Source of the DNA: JAAYUJ01 sp963698165
Lineage (GTDB): Bacteria; Desulfobacterota; Syntrophobacteria; Syntrophobacterales; Syntrophobacteraceae
Direction: 5' to 3'
Length of the DNA stretch: 64,000 nt
Assembly (NCBI GenBank): GCA_963698165.1
Contig: CAVOPT010000004.1
Location: 310,001 to 374,000, forward strand
The notes beneath the pieces are model-generated. The model was not told the origin of the DNA. It searched no databases and worked only from the letters and a program-made list of their open reading frames with translations. Every line of letters begins with the position of its first letter. Within the stretch, counting starts at the first letter, position 1. Both the position numbers and the translations under genes were made by a program. Of this stretch, positions 1-8,793 are shown piece after piece.

Positions 1-635
1 CGGAATAACGGGTCTTTCATCCGCTCCTTGAACTCAGGATCCTTGTCCAGGTCTTTGCCGCGTCTCAGGCTCCAGAGCGCAGCAAGAAAGACGCCTATAG
101 CGGTTGCCGGGATGGTAACGGTGAGAATATTTAACAAAGTAATGTTATGTCCGGCTTTGAGGGCCATGGCGAGAAAGCTGGTCACGGCTGCGGCAATGGG
201 GCTTGCCGTGATGCCCATTTGTGAGGCAATGGAGGAGACTGCCATGGGACGTTCCGGGCGGATTCCGGTCTTATAGGCTACATCGGCAATAATCGGCTGC
301 AGCATATAGACGGCATGACCGGTCCCGACCGCCATCGTCAGTATGTAGGTGCAGAAAGGAGCGAGAAAGACAATGTACTTGGGGTGCTTACGGAGCAGTT
401 TTTCCGCCAGCTGCACCATGTAGGTCAGACCACCCGCAGCATGCAGGGTGGCGGAGGCCGCCACCACAGCTAAAATAATGAGCATGACATCAATCGGTGG
501 CGAGCCTGGTTTCATGCCGAACGCAAAGGTGAAGACCGTCACTCCGGTGCCGCCAATAAGGCCGAGGCCAATGCCACCGACGCGAATACCGATGTAAATG
601 GCAAGCAAAAGAACCGCAAATTCAATCCAGAACAT
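1..635 (-). CDS. dcu: Anaerobic C4-dicarboxylate transporter, DcuA/DcuB family (3' end cut off by window edge)
   Basis: Inner-membrane carrier of the Dcu family, which exchanges fumarate, malate, aspartate and succinate during anaerobic growth. About 211 N-terminal residues are visible. The protein begins MFWIEFAVLLLAIYIG, followed by a glycine-rich stretch (RVGGIGLGLIGGTG), then LAVVAASATLHAAGGL and LRKHPKYIVFLAP, a pattern characteristic of Dcu proteins. Several hydrophobic segments are seen and the family is normally about 430-450 residues, so roughly half is missing. The ATG at 635-633 is preceded by GGGAGGTC, a good ribosome binding site. The next genes upstream on the same strand encode DcuR- and DcuS-like proteins, so C4-dicarboxylate-dependent expression is likely. 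DcuA and DcuB cannot be told apart from this part. Confidence 0.88.
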   Translation of the reverse strand, partial: MFWIEFAVLLLAIYIGIRVGGIGLGLIGGTGVTVFTFAFGMKPGSPPIDVMLIILAVVAASATLHAAGGLTYMVQLAEKLLRKHPKYIVFLAPFCTYILTMAVGTGHAVYMLQPIIADVAYKTGIRPERPMAVSSIASQMGITASPIAAAVTSFLAMALKAGHNITLLNILTVTIPATAIGVFLAALWSLRRGKDLDKDPEFKERMKDPLF

Positions 636-961
636 CTTAGACCTCCCTCTTTGTTGGCATTCCCCCGAGCGCTATCGGCCCTCTGAAGATGCCGTCGGTT
701 TGTGGTGTTGCCAAAAGATCCCCAATCCCCATGCCAACGATCAAAACGACTTCCTCTCCGACGTTGGTGCACCATACAAAACCGGAACCCTTAAGTAAAT
801 ATTCGGTACATATAGATTTTTTTATTCTCTGTGGTGATTGTGGCCATTTTGTTCACGAGTTGCCATTGGCGGGCGTCTCTAGCGAGGAAAGCACACTGAA
901 AACGCGCGGAAGGGGTTGTCTGGGTGAAGGGTATAGCAGAGTTCTGACAGAGCGGCCACGG
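636..961. promoter_or_regulatory. Gap between dcuR and dcu; probable dcu promoter region
   Basis: This 326-bp non-coding stretch separates the regulator from the carrier. It contains an A/T-rich block at about 795-840, unlike the GC-rich surroundings, and lies directly upstream of the leftward dcu gene. This suggests dcu has its own promoter and DcuR target site here rather than relying only on read-through. I could not define convincing -35/-10 boxes or a DcuR half-site pair by eye. The longer open frames over this stretch look like non-coding shadows. Confidence 0.4.
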
Positions 962-1657
962 TCAGGAATGACGAGAATAGCGCCGTTCCGGGCGGCCGAC
1001 GACACCATAGAGGAGCTCGGCAACAAGAAATCCTTCGCTCACAAGGTGCTCGAGGTAGCGGCGGGCGGTGGAGCGACTGACACCGATTTGTTCGGCCACC
1101 TCCTCGGCGCTGAAGGTGCTGGAGGCAGGACACGCAAAGACCTGGCGCACTTTGCACAGCGTCAGCGGATCGATGCCTTTTGGCGTTTGCAGACCCTCCC
1201 TCTGATGGCCGACATGCGGGCGCAGCAGGCGGTCGACATCCTTTTGGTCGAGCGTCCCTCCTGCTCGTGTATTGGCGAAGTATTCACGGTACTTGCGGAG
1301 TGCCTCCTGAAAACGAGGCAGAAAAACCGGTTTGATGATGTAGTCAAACACGCCGCCACGTAAGGCTTCTTTCAGAGAAGTCATTTCGCGCGCGGCGGTA
1401 ATGAGGATGGCGTCGGTGGGAATCGCTCCCGCACGCAAGCGCCGCAGCAGGTCGAGCCCATTTCCTTCAGGAAAGAACAAATCGAGCAACACGAGGTCGG
1501 GGGCGAGCACCTCTGTCATCTCCTCCGCATCGGCGAGGGTGTTGGCTATGCCCACCACTTCGAAGCCGTCCATTCTCTCTGTGAAACGACGGTGTAACTC
1601 AGAGATCCTCAAATCATCCTCGACGATGAGCACTCGAATGGAACCCTCGCTCGTCAT
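962..1657 (-). CDS. dcuR: Response regulator, CitB/DcuR family
   Basis: Transcriptional response regulator of 231 residues, the usual length for CitB/DcuR proteins. The receiver domain (about 1-125) has the acidic pair ED at 13-15, the phospho-acceptor Asp59 in LVLLDLFFPEG, and the later K of the family. The C-terminal part (about 175-215) holds a helix-turn-helix with TFSAEEVAEQIGVSRSTARRY, typical of DcuR/CitB. It lies 20 bp downstream of the sensor kinase gene, so the two are co-transcribed from right to left. The likely target is the Dcu carrier just downstream. The family role is known; the exact regulon here is inferred from gene order. Confidence 0.88.
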   Translation of the reverse strand: MTSEGSIRVLIVEDDLRISELHRRFTERMDGFEVVGIANTLADAEEMTEVLAPDLVLLDLFFPEGNGLDLLRRLRAGAIPTDAILITAAREMTSLKEALRGGVFDYIIKPVFLPRFQEALRKYREYFANTRAGGTLDQKDVDRLLRPHVGHQREGLQTPKGIDPLTLCKVRQVFACPASSTFSAEEVAEQIGVSRSTARRYLEHLVSEGFLVAELLYGVVGRPERRYSRHS

Positions 1658-1677
1658 TTCCTGCTTCCCTCAGTGAA

Positions 1678-3330
1678 TCATTGAGGTTTTGTTTCTTCCT
1701 GCGTCTCTGGTCCTTGCGTTCGACTCTTGGGAATGCTGACCGTAAATAGAGCTCCCCCCAACTCCCCTCCGGCGAAGGTTATTTCCCCACCAAGAGCCTC
1801 CACCGCGCGCCGGACCAGATAGAGTCCCATGCCTCTCCCGGTGCTCCTGTGGGTGGTCACCCCCTTCTCGAATAGTCTATCGGCGACCTCGGGGGCGATC
1901 CCCTGTCCCGAGTCTTCAACCTCGATGATCAGATCGAGCCCGAGGTCGGTGAGGAAGAGCCGCACTTCACCATCTTCACCCGCTTCGCGTACTGCCTCGA
2001 AGGCATTGTCGAGTAGATTGCCGATCACCGTCACCAGATGTCCACGCTCGAGCTGTGGTGGAAGGTCGGCAAACGAGCTGTCCCGTTCAAGGCTGAGGTT
2101 GATCTTGAGTTCGCGGGCGCGGTTGAACTTGCCGAGGATGATCCCTGCAACTACTGGGTCAGGAACCGCTTCGACCAGAATTTTCATCAATTCTTGGTAT
2201 CCACTCGCCTCGGTCATGACCAAATCGAGTGCTTCCTGATGCGCCCCGATCTGAATTAGCCCGGCAATGGTGTGCAGCTTGTTGGAGTACTCGTGGGTTT
2301 GCGCCCGCAGCAGCTCGGAGTATTCTTTCATATGCAAAAGCTTCCGGGACAACTGGTCGAGTTCATCCTTGGGGCGGAAGCTGGCCACTGCTCCCGAAGT
2401 GGTCCCTACACCCCCCAGAGGAAGCACGTTAACAATCATAATGCGGTTCGTTAAGGGTATCTCGCGGTCAAGTACCCTAACCTCTGCGGCGAGTGCCTCT
2501 CCCATCTCACGACAAGGGCAGATATCTATCAGCTGGCAACCGCGCAGATCTTCCTCTGGGGTTTGCCCGAGGTAACGGCGTGCTGCCTGGTTGACAAGGG
2601 TCAGTCGCCCAGCGCCATCAACCGCCACTACCCCCTCGCGGATGGATTCGATGATCGCGTTGCGCTCCTCAAGCAGGGCTGCGATCTCATGAGGTTCGAG
2701 TCCGAAGATGGCAGCCTTGAAAGTCTTCGCAATCAGCAACGCGCCGAGCACTCCAATCAACAGCACCACCGAGATGTACCCGAGGATCTTACGCTGCTGG
2801 GCTTGAACCTGCGCTTCGATTTCGTCCTGCAGGTAACCTACTGCAACAAAGCCGATTACTTCCCCCCCTTCGCTCAGCACCGGCACAAATCCCCGCATGG
2901 ATGGCCCTAAAGACCCTACTGCTCGGGAGACATACGACTCTCCCTGCTCCACGGCCGGATGAAAATCACCCCCAACAAAGGGCTTGCCGATTCTCTCCGC
3001 GTTGGGATGACTGTAGCGGATCCCCTGCCGGTCACACACCACAACATACTCGGCAGCAGTGGCCCGCCGGATGTGTTCAGCCACCACCTGCACCTCTTGA
3101 TGGTTGTGTGTTTGCAGCCCTTCACGAACAATCGGATTGGAAGCAACTGCCTGCGCCAGCACCAAAGACCTTTTGCCGATCTGCTCCAGCAGGATGCCAC
3201 GAACTGAATCCGACAGCAGGATTCCGATGAAGGTCGCGAGCACCACCACAAGTGCCGTCACAAGCAGGCTAAGTTTGAACTGAAGACTTCGTGGCAGAAA
3301 GCGACCGATCCATCGGGGCAAGGACTTCAC
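1678..3330 (-). CDS. dcuS: Sensor histidine kinase, DcuS/CitA family
   Basis: Membrane sensor kinase for C4-dicarboxylates or citrate. I place the start at a GTG (3330) because GGAGGAATTCC sits just upstream, giving 550 residues. The open frame continues 50 codons further to an ATG at 3480 without a ribosome site. TM1 is at about 20-40. The periplasmic PAS-like domain (40-180) contains GIRYSHPNAERIGKPFVGGD, matching the ligand-binding Arg/His region of DcuS. TM2 is at about 183-202, followed by a cytoplasmic PAS domain (220-320). The dimerisation helix carries the HEYSNKLH box (His346), and the ATPase domain ends with GRGMGLYLVRR. It pairs with the adjacent DcuR-like regulator. Ligand preference cannot be decided from sequence alone. 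Confidence 0.88.
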   Translation of the reverse strand: MKSLPRWIGRFLPRSLQFKLSLLVTALVVVLATFIGILLSDSVRGILLEQIGKRSLVLAQAVASNPIVREGLQTHNHQEVQVVAEHIRRATAAEYVVVCDRQGIRYSHPNAERIGKPFVGGDFHPAVEQGESYVSRAVGSLGPSMRGFVPVLSEGGEVIGFVAVGYLQDEIEAQVQAQQRKILGYISVVLLIGVLGALLIAKTFKAAIFGLEPHEIAALLEERNAIIESIREGVVAVDGAGRLTLVNQAARRYLGQTPEEDLRGCQLIDICPCREMGEALAAEVRVLDREIPLTNRIMIVNVLPLGGVGTTSGAVASFRPKDELDQLSRKLLHMKEYSELLRAQTHEYSNKLHTIAGLIQIGAHQEALDLVMTEASGYQELMKILVEAVPDPVVAGIILGKFNRARELKINLSLERDSSFADLPPQLERGHLVTVIGNLLDNAFEAVREAGEDGEVRLFLTDLGLDLIIEVEDSGQGIAPEVADRLFEKGVTTHRSTGRGMGLYLVRRAVEALGGEITFAGGELGGALFTVSIPKSRTQGPETQEETKPQ

Positions 3331-3629
3331 GGAATTCCTCCGAAACTTGGAGATTGAAGACTGTTTTTCTGGGTCTTGCTCTGTCCTCAGTACCGGATAT
3401 CTCTTTCGTATAGCCAACAAAACGTTGAGCATCCGGCAAAAATTGTGGCAGTGCTCCATGCCCACTCTGGGGCATCCCATCTGACGGAATACAATTGCAG
3501 ACCGTCACGAACCACTGGCAATGATCCTGCGTGCGCCGAACTGCAAAGAACACCACACCTTAGCAATGCCATGCAAGAGAACTCTTGATGTCCAGACTTG
3601 CTTCGCTGGTCGCATCTCAAGGTGAGGGT
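3331..3629. other. Gap upstream of dcuS with no supported gene
   Basis: About 300 bp between the preferred dcuS start and the end of the ABC ATPase gene on the same strand. It should carry the dcuSR promoter or the 3' end of the upstream transcript. I see no convincing promoter boxes, hairpin terminator or small gene. The in-frame extension of dcuS into this stretch lacks a ribosome site and has no membrane-protein character. Confidence 0.4.
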
Positions 3630-4532
3630 TTACACTGTCCCTTTCGCTCTCGTGAGAGACGCCGAGGAGGTCAGTTTTAAGAAGAACCGCCCATTGTCTC
3701 CCACTACTTCGATGCCGATTCCGAAAGCCTCCGACATTGAAGCGGATTGCAGCACATCGCGCTTTTTCCCCTGGGCGACGCACTTGCCCCCTGTCATGAG
3801 GAAGGCGTGGGAGACCGATGGGGTGATTTCCTCGACGTGATGGGTGACAAGAACCATGGTCGGCGGTTTTGGGCCCGCGGCCAGCGATTCAAGGGTCTGC
3901 AGCAGCCTCTCCCTGGCCACAATGTCAAGCCCGGCGCAGGGTTCGTCGAGTACGAGCAACTGTGGGTCGTGTATGAGGGCCCTCCCGATCAGGAGCCGTT
4001 GCTTCTCTCCCTGGGAAAGCACCCCGTAGGGAGAATCGAGGATTCCCTCGCATCCCATTTGCCGTGCAATGTGCCCGGCTTTCTCGTAGTCCTCTCTCGT
4101 CGGTTTGTCAAAAATGCCAATGGATGCGGTCTTCCCGCTGATGATGAGGTCCAGGGGCTTTTGAGCAGGGGGAATATGAGCCTCCAAGAACGATCCCACC
4201 CAGCCGATCTTTTTTCGAAGTTCTCGAAGATCGGTGTTTCCGAACCTCTCTCCAAGCAGGATGATCTCTCCACGAGTGGGCCACAGGTAGCCGGCCAGAA
4301 GCTGAAGGAGGGTGGTCTTGCCGGACCCGTTGGGCCCCAGGACCACCCAGTGGGTGCCTCGTTCAACCGTCCAGTCGATGTCCTGGAGTATGGGACGACG
4401 GTTGCGCACAAAAGAGACGGATTCTAGGCAGATCCACGTGTCGGTCAAAAGAGCCTCCCGCCAAGGGCGGACGCTGGGGGACATTGCGTGTCGGCGCCGC
4501 GAGGGTTGAGATCCCTCCCGGGATCTTTCCAT
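3630..4532 (-). CDS. ABC transporter ATP-binding protein, ModF-like, no partner permease nearby
   Basis: Single ABC ATPase domain of about 270-300 residues. Walker A is GPNGSGKTT, the signature is LSQGEKQR, Walker B is LLVLDEP, and the switch histidine is in VLVTHHVEE. The run SFLEAHIPPAQKPLDLIISG resembles ModF/YheS-like cytosolic ATPases more than an importer subunit. The listed end is the longest frame. A TTG at 4448 preceded by GGGAGG is the best start and would give MTDTWICLESVSF; the ATG at 4484 has no ribosome site. No permease or binding protein lies next to it, so the substrate is unknown and it may act as an orphan ATPase. It is on the same strand as qor, radC and mlaC upstream but separated by 55 bp. 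Confidence 0.8.
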   Translation of the reverse strand: MERSREGSQPSRRRHAMSPSVRPWREALLTDTWICLESVSFVRNRRPILQDIDWTVERGTHWVVLGPNGSGKTTLLQLLAGYLWPTRGEIILLGERFGNTDLRELRKKIGWVGSFLEAHIPPAQKPLDLIISGKTASIGIFDKPTREDYEKAGHIARQMGCEGILDSPYGVLSQGEKQRLLIGRALIHDPQLLVLDEPCAGLDIVARERLLQTLESLAAGPKPPTMVLVTHHVEEITPSVSHAFLMTGGKCVAQGKKRDVLQSASMSEAFGIGIEVVGDNGRFFLKLTSSASLTRAKGTV

Positions 4533-4587
4533 GGAGATGAAATCAACCGGTTACAGAAGAAGTGGAAAGTTCAGTCAAGTGTGAAGT

Positions 4588-5610
4588 TTATTTTTCAGCG
4601 GCCTCTCCCTGCCATGTTAAGACGATTTTGCCGAAATGGTCGCCTTCCTGCAGGGTTCGATGGGCCTCCTCGGCGGATTGGATGGGAAAGACGCGGTCGA
4701 TGATGGGACGCACCCGTCCCGATCGCAGGAGGGGCAGGGCTCTCTCCTTGAACGCGACGGTGATCAGCGCCTTCTCCTCGGTGGACTGGCTGCGCAGAAT
4801 GGACCCGATGATGCTGATCCTCTTGGACAGGAGCGGGGCCATGTGGATCTCGCCCTTGTTTCCCCCCATGAGTCCTATGACCACCAGGCGTCCCTTGGGC
4901 CTGAGCACTTCCAGGTTGCTGTTCAGGTGAGAGGCCCCGATCCAGTCCAGGATCACGTCGACGCCTTTATTCTCCGTCATCTCCAGGACTCTCTGGAAGG
5001 TGTCCTCTTCCCTGTAATTGATGGCTCCCGCGGCACCCAGGGCAAGGCATCCCTGGATCTTGGCCGTGGTGCCCGCCGAGACATAGCACGCGATCCCGTT
5101 TTCCCGAGCCAGTTGAATGGCTGCCGTCCCGACGCCGCTCGCGCCCCCGTGGATGAGGAGGGTTTCCCCGGGCGTCATGGCCGCTACCATGAACAGGTTG
5201 TAAAAAGCGGTGAAGAAAACCTCGGCGGCAGCCGCGGCCTCAACGAAACTCAAGTTTCCAGGCACGCCCACCAGATGGTTTGCCGGCACCTGGACGAAAC
5301 GGCCGTAGCCTCCCCCCGCCACGATCCCGAAGACCCGGTCCCCCATGCTCCAGCCGCTCACCTGGTCTGTTTTCTCCACCACCGTGCCGGCGAAGTCCAA
5401 ACCCATGATCGCGGATGCGCCCGGCGGAGGAGGGTAGAGGCCCCGGCGCTGCAGAAGGTCGGCACGGTTGACGGAGCAGGCCTCAACCTGGACGAGGACT
5501 TCTCCCTCCCGGAGCCGCGGGACAGGGACCTCCTCAACGGCGAGTGCTTTCCAGTCGCCTTTCTTGCCGGTTTCGCGCACAACGACGGCCTGCATCTTTT
5601 CCCTTTTCAT
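4588..5610 (-). CDS. NAD(P)H quinone oxidoreductase, PIG3-type zinc-free MDR family
   Basis: Medium-chain dehydrogenase/reductase of 340 residues without the zinc ligands of alcohol dehydrogenases. The N-terminal GroES-like domain (6-125) contains EACSVNRADLLQRRGLYPPPPG, here only partly typical, and MGLDFAGTV. The Rossmann domain has the nucleotide-binding loop LLIHGGASGVGTAAIQLA (about 150-167). The combination RADLLQR plus GASGVG is the mark of the PIG3/QorB group, which reduces quinones with NADPH. Its ATG overlaps the radC stop codon (ATGA), so translation is probably coupled. The physiological electron acceptor is not evident from context; a general redox or detoxification role is inferred. 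Confidence 0.85.
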   Translation of the reverse strand: MKREKMQAVVVRETGKKGDWKALAVEEVPVPRLREGEVLVQVEACSVNRADLLQRRGLYPPPPGASAIMGLDFAGTVVEKTDQVSGWSMGDRVFGIVAGGGYGRFVQVPANHLVGVPGNLSFVEAAAAAEVFFTAFYNLFMVAAMTPGETLLIHGGASGVGTAAIQLARENGIACYVSAGTTAKIQGCLALGAAGAINYREEDTFQRVLEMTENKGVDVILDWIGASHLNSNLEVLRPKGRLVVIGLMGGNKGEIHMAPLLSKRISIIGSILRSQSTEEKALITVAFKERALPLLRSGRVRPIIDRVFPIQSAEEAHRTLQEGDHFGKIVLTWQGEAAEK

Positions 5611-6284
5611 TCCAGTTCGCCGCTTTCCTTGAATGAGAAGTACCTGGGACCCGCGATGATGATGTGGTCGTGAACGACGATGTCCAAATCGTTGAGGAGC
5701 TTCTTCAGCTTGCGGGTCAACTGGCGATCGGCCAGGGAAGGCTTGGGGTCACCTCCCGGGTGATTGTGAGCGAGTATGACCGCGCTGGCCCGATGCTTGA
5801 GGGAAGCTTCAACCACCTGGCGAGGGAAAACCGCTGTCCGGTTGACCGTCCCCCTCTGGATTCTTTCCGCCGCAATCAGAGCGTTTTGACTGTTGAGGGC
5901 CAGGAGGCAGAAGACCTCGTTGCGCTCGGTTCCCAGTTCAGCGCTGAGGAAAGATACGGCGTCCCGTGTTGAATTGACGGATTCGCGCCTTTCCCACCGG
6001 TCTTTTTGGTATCGGTCGATGATACGTGGGATCGAATGGATGAGGATGGAGCTCCGGTCGGCAATCCCATGGATTCCTTGAAGGCTTGCCACCGGAGCGT
6101 CAAATACGGCCGACAGACTGCCGAACCTCTCCAGGAGGGCTTTGGCGATGGGTTTCACGTCCCGTTGGGGAATGGCGTAGGTCAGGAGAAATTCCAGGAC
6201 TTCGTGATCGTGAAAGCCATCGAAGCCACTGCGCTGGAAACGTTCCCTCAGGCGTTTTCGGTGGCCTTCCGAACCGACGGACAT
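5607..6284 (-). CDS. radC: RadC family JAB/MPN-domain protein
   Basis: Protein of 225 residues, the normal RadC length. The N-terminal UPF0758-type helix-hairpin-helix region (about 10-95) contains DHEVLEFLLTYAIPQRDVKPIAKALLERFGSL, here cited only as the matching region. The C-terminal JAB1/MPN metalloprotease-like domain has HNHPGGDPKPSLADRQLT, holding the H-x-H, Ser and Asp metal-site residues. RadC was once linked to DNA repair, but its function is unsettled. GGGAG lies 8 bp before the ATG. The gene overlaps the following quinone oxidoreductase by 4 bp and follows the MlaC-like gene by 40 bp, so it belongs to a leftward operon. Confidence 0.92.
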   Translation of the reverse strand: MSVGSEGHRKRLRERFQRSGFDGFHDHEVLEFLLTYAIPQRDVKPIAKALLERFGSLSAVFDAPVASLQGIHGIADRSSILIHSIPRIIDRYQKDRWERRESVNSTRDAVSFLSAELGTERNEVFCLLALNSQNALIAAERIQRGTVNRTAVFPRQVVEASLKHRASAVILAHNHPGGDPKPSLADRQLTRKLKKLLNDLDIVVHDHIIIAGPRYFSFKESGELE

Positions 6285-6324
6285 GGAACTGCTCCCGCCA
6301 TCCTCTCGCGGATTGGGTTGATGG

Positions 6325-6960
6325 CTAGAGAGTGGCGTTCTCTCTCACCTTCTGACGAAGGCGGTTGAGAAGGGCGTCGAAAGATTCCCCGGCGAGTATG
6401 GAGTTGAACTGACTCCGATAGTTCTCGATGAAGCTGATCCCCTCCACCACCACGTCGTAGACCTTCCATTCGCCGTCGGCCTGACGGAGGCGATACTCAA
6501 CCCGCACATCCGTGTTCTTGTAATTGCTGATCCGCGTGCGAACCATAGCGTAGTCGCCCTCGATCCGTTCCTCGTCGTACACGATGCGCTCGCTGGTGCC
6601 CGTGTACGTATCGACCCGGTCGACATAGGTGTTGAAGAGGAGGTCCTTGAACAACCTCACAAACTCCCGTTGCTTTTCAGGCGACTGGTCTTTCCATGGG
6701 CGGCCGAGAGCCCTTCTTGCCATTTCGTTGAAGTTGAAGTATTCGTCAACAATTTGAAGGATTTCTTCCCTGCGCTGTCTGATTTTTTGACCCGCGGGTG
6801 CCTGCGAGGTTCTGAGAATGTCCAGCGCCCGGTCCGTCCCCGACCTGACGACGCTCATGGGGCCGATGGCCCCCGCGGACACGATAGAATCCCCCACCAC
6901 CATTGCAAGAACCATTAGCCCCACAAAAGAATAAAAAAGACAACTCTTTCTCAACGACAT
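6325..6960 (-). CDS. mlaC: MlaC/Ttg2D-like periplasmic lipid-binding protein
   Basis: Secreted protein of the toluene-tolerance Ttg2/MlaC family, which ferries phospholipids between outer-membrane and inner-membrane Mla complexes. The preferred ATG (6960) follows GGGAGAGCTGAC. A further ATG at 7044 gives a 28-residue polar extension that would bury the signal peptide, so it is less likely. Residues 1-30 form a signal peptide (SCLFYSFVGLMVLAMVV). The mature part contains ILQIVDEYFNFNEMARRALG and VYDVVVEGISFIENYRSQF, hallmarks of the family. MlaE/F/D partners are not visible in the window, so it is either a satellite copy or the remaining mla genes lie elsewhere. It heads the radC-qor operon. 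Confidence 0.85.
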   Translation of the reverse strand: MSLRKSCLFYSFVGLMVLAMVVGDSIVSAGAIGPMSVVRSGTDRALDILRTSQAPAGQKIRQRREEILQIVDEYFNFNEMARRALGRPWKDQSPEKQREFVRLFKDLLFNTYVDRVDTYTGTSERIVYDEERIEGDYAMVRTRISNYKNTDVRVEYRLRQADGEWKVYDVVVEGISFIENYRSQFNSILAGESFDALLNRLRQKVRENATL

Positions 6961-7388
6961 GTCAGCTCTCCCGGCACCTGAGTGCAATCCGTTCGTTTGA
7001 TTGCTGGAGGAATGCAAGTGCGCCTCCCATTTCGATTTTTTCATTTAACCACATTTCAAAAAATCGGGAATATTTTTTTACTCATCTCCTCAACCTCCTC
7101 GAAAAAAGCCAGACAAGCAAACTCAATGCCATGATTTGGAAGACAGCCTCGATCCTTATAAATAATTTTCGGTCATTGAGTCATTGGGGCGTGGGTTCTT
7201 GGGTCTGATGAGTCGTTGGAGTGTTTGGACGACGGCCTCGATTCGAAAGGCGAGGTTGCGGTGGCGCAGAGGGCATCGGGTGATCTCAATATGACCTTGA
7301 CAACCATCCGTCAGGTCTTTAAAACGAGCCGAACAATCGATCTTGGAGGAACGATACTCCCCCTTCCACCTTACCGAGGAGCTCAGGA
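6961..7388. promoter_or_regulatory. Divergent gap between mlaC and fabD
   Basis: Some 428 bp between divergently read genes. It includes an A/T-rich patch around 7045-7175 that probably holds the promoters of both. GAGGAGCTCAGGA just before 7389 is the fabD ribosome site. I see no strong hairpins and no convincing small gene. Confidence 0.4.
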
Positions 7389-8309
7389 ATGAAAGAGTGG
7401 GTCTTTCTTTTCCCTGGCCAAGGATCACAATATGTCGGAATGGGCCGCGAGTTCTACGAGAACTACGCCGAGGTGAGAGAGCTCTTCTCCCAGGCGAGCG
7501 AAATTCTCAAAATGGATATCGCCAGGCTCTGCTTCGAGGGACCCGAAGAGGTGCTGGTCCTGACCGAAAACGTCCAGCCAGCCATCACCGTCGTCAATCT
7601 GGCATGCAGCGCGGTGCTGCAACTCCATGAAATATATCCCGCGGCGGCGGCGGGTCACAGTCTCGGCGAATACAGTGCCCTGTACGTGGCTGGTGTTTTG
7701 GATCTGCGGGACCTGTTGAACCTCGTCCGGTGGCGTGGGAAGCTGATGCAGGAGGCCGCTGACAGTGAGCCCGGTTCCATGGCCGCCATCATGGATTTGG
7801 ATTTGGACAGGGTCCAGGAGATCTGCCGATTGTGCGATGCCGAGGTGGCGAACATCAATTGTGCGGAGCAGGTCATCATCACGGGGCCCGTGAATGCCGT
7901 TAATCAGGCGATGACTCTGAGCGGGGAGGCGGGGGCGAAAAAGTGCCTCAAGCTCAACGTCAGTGGTCCCTGGCACAGCCGCTGCATGGATTTTGCCCGG
8001 GATCGGTTTGACCCCATGGTGCGGCAGTGCGAATTCCACGATCCCCAGGTCACGGTGGTCAACAACGTGGACGCCTTGCCGCTCAAGAGCGCGGCGGAAG
8101 TCCCGGGAAAGCTCGTCGATCAAATCTGCAGTTCTGTTCTCTGGCACCAGTCCATGGAGTGGCTGGTCGCGGCGGGCCGTCAACACTTCGTTGAAGTAGG
8201 ACCCAAGAAGGTCCTTCGCGGCCTCATGCGCAGGATCAACAGAGGCGTGGAAATCCTCAACGTCGAGGATCCGGAGAGCTTGGCTTCTTTCCTCCAGGCG
8301 AATCAGTGA
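7389..8309 (+). CDS. fabD: Malonyl-CoA:ACP transacylase
   Basis: Enzyme of fatty-acid synthesis that moves malonyl from CoA to acyl carrier protein. At 306 residues it matches the family length. The N-terminal FPGQGSQYVGMG gives the oxyanion-hole glutamine, GHSLGEYSAL (about 87-96) carries the nucleophilic serine, VRWRGKLMQEA the substrate-carboxylate arginine, and SGPWHSRCM the catalytic histidine. The start has a strong GAGGAGCTCAGGA site. Unusually, no other fab gene (fabF, fabG, acpP) is adjacent, and it stands alone between unrelated genes. It may be a second, stand-alone acyltransferase, but all catalytic residues look intact. Confidence 0.93.
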   Translation: MKEWVFLFPGQGSQYVGMGREFYENYAEVRELFSQASEILKMDIARLCFEGPEEVLVLTENVQPAITVVNLACSAVLQLHEIYPAAAAGHSLGEYSALYVAGVLDLRDLLNLVRWRGKLMQEAADSEPGSMAAIMDLDLDRVQEICRLCDAEVANINCAEQVIITGPVNAVNQAMTLSGEAGAKKCLKLNVSGPWHSRCMDFARDRFDPMVRQCEFHDPQVTVVNNVDALPLKSAAEVPGKLVDQICSSVLWHQSMEWLVAAGRQHFVEVGPKKVLRGLMRRINRGVEILNVEDPESLASFLQANQ

Positions 8310-8793
8310 CTCCTCGTGGCAGTTCCCGCGGCCTTTCGGGGCACCGGAAACGATGATAAGCTGTGAGCTCACTTCGGGGGTCGCCGACAGCACAGTGCAG
8401 CCGTTGACCACAATTAAGAAATGAAAAGGATTCGCTGCAGATGGCGCAGAGAACGCTGAGATAACACAGACCTAAGCAAGAATCTTGATAGGGTTAGGAG
8501 ATAGTGCACGTCAGCAGTATAGAGGCTTTTTTGGCCATGGTGTTCTCCAGTCGATCTCCACATGCTCAGCGGTGGAATGTTAAACTTTTGAAGGCCCGCC
8601 CCCTTGAACCGGCCGATCTTTTCGGCTGATTCAAAAGCGTTGACCTGCAGTATTTGCCCTTGCCCGCGTTTCTGTTATCCTCTGATCAACTGCCACTGAG
8701 TCAATTTCCCCTGGGTGTGAGCCGGACCGTTGAAGTGTTCCCGGACAACCGGCCGGAATCTCGAGTCATGGAGCTCATGGGACGGTTAATGCG
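8310..8793. other. Gap after fabD with a dispersed-repeat fragment
   Basis: A 484-bp gap. Around 8431-8470 there is GCTGCAGATGGCGCAGAGAA and CGCTGAGATAACACAG, a half-copy of the palindromic dispersed repeat seen at five other places in the window. The rest, including GC-rich 8590-8790, shows no supported gene. The ribosome site for the next gene is weak. Confidence 0.4.

Noticed and set aside
4636..5673. Long plus-strand frame opposite the quinone oxidoreductase
   Set aside because: It is the antisense shadow of a well-supported gene and has no family resemblance.
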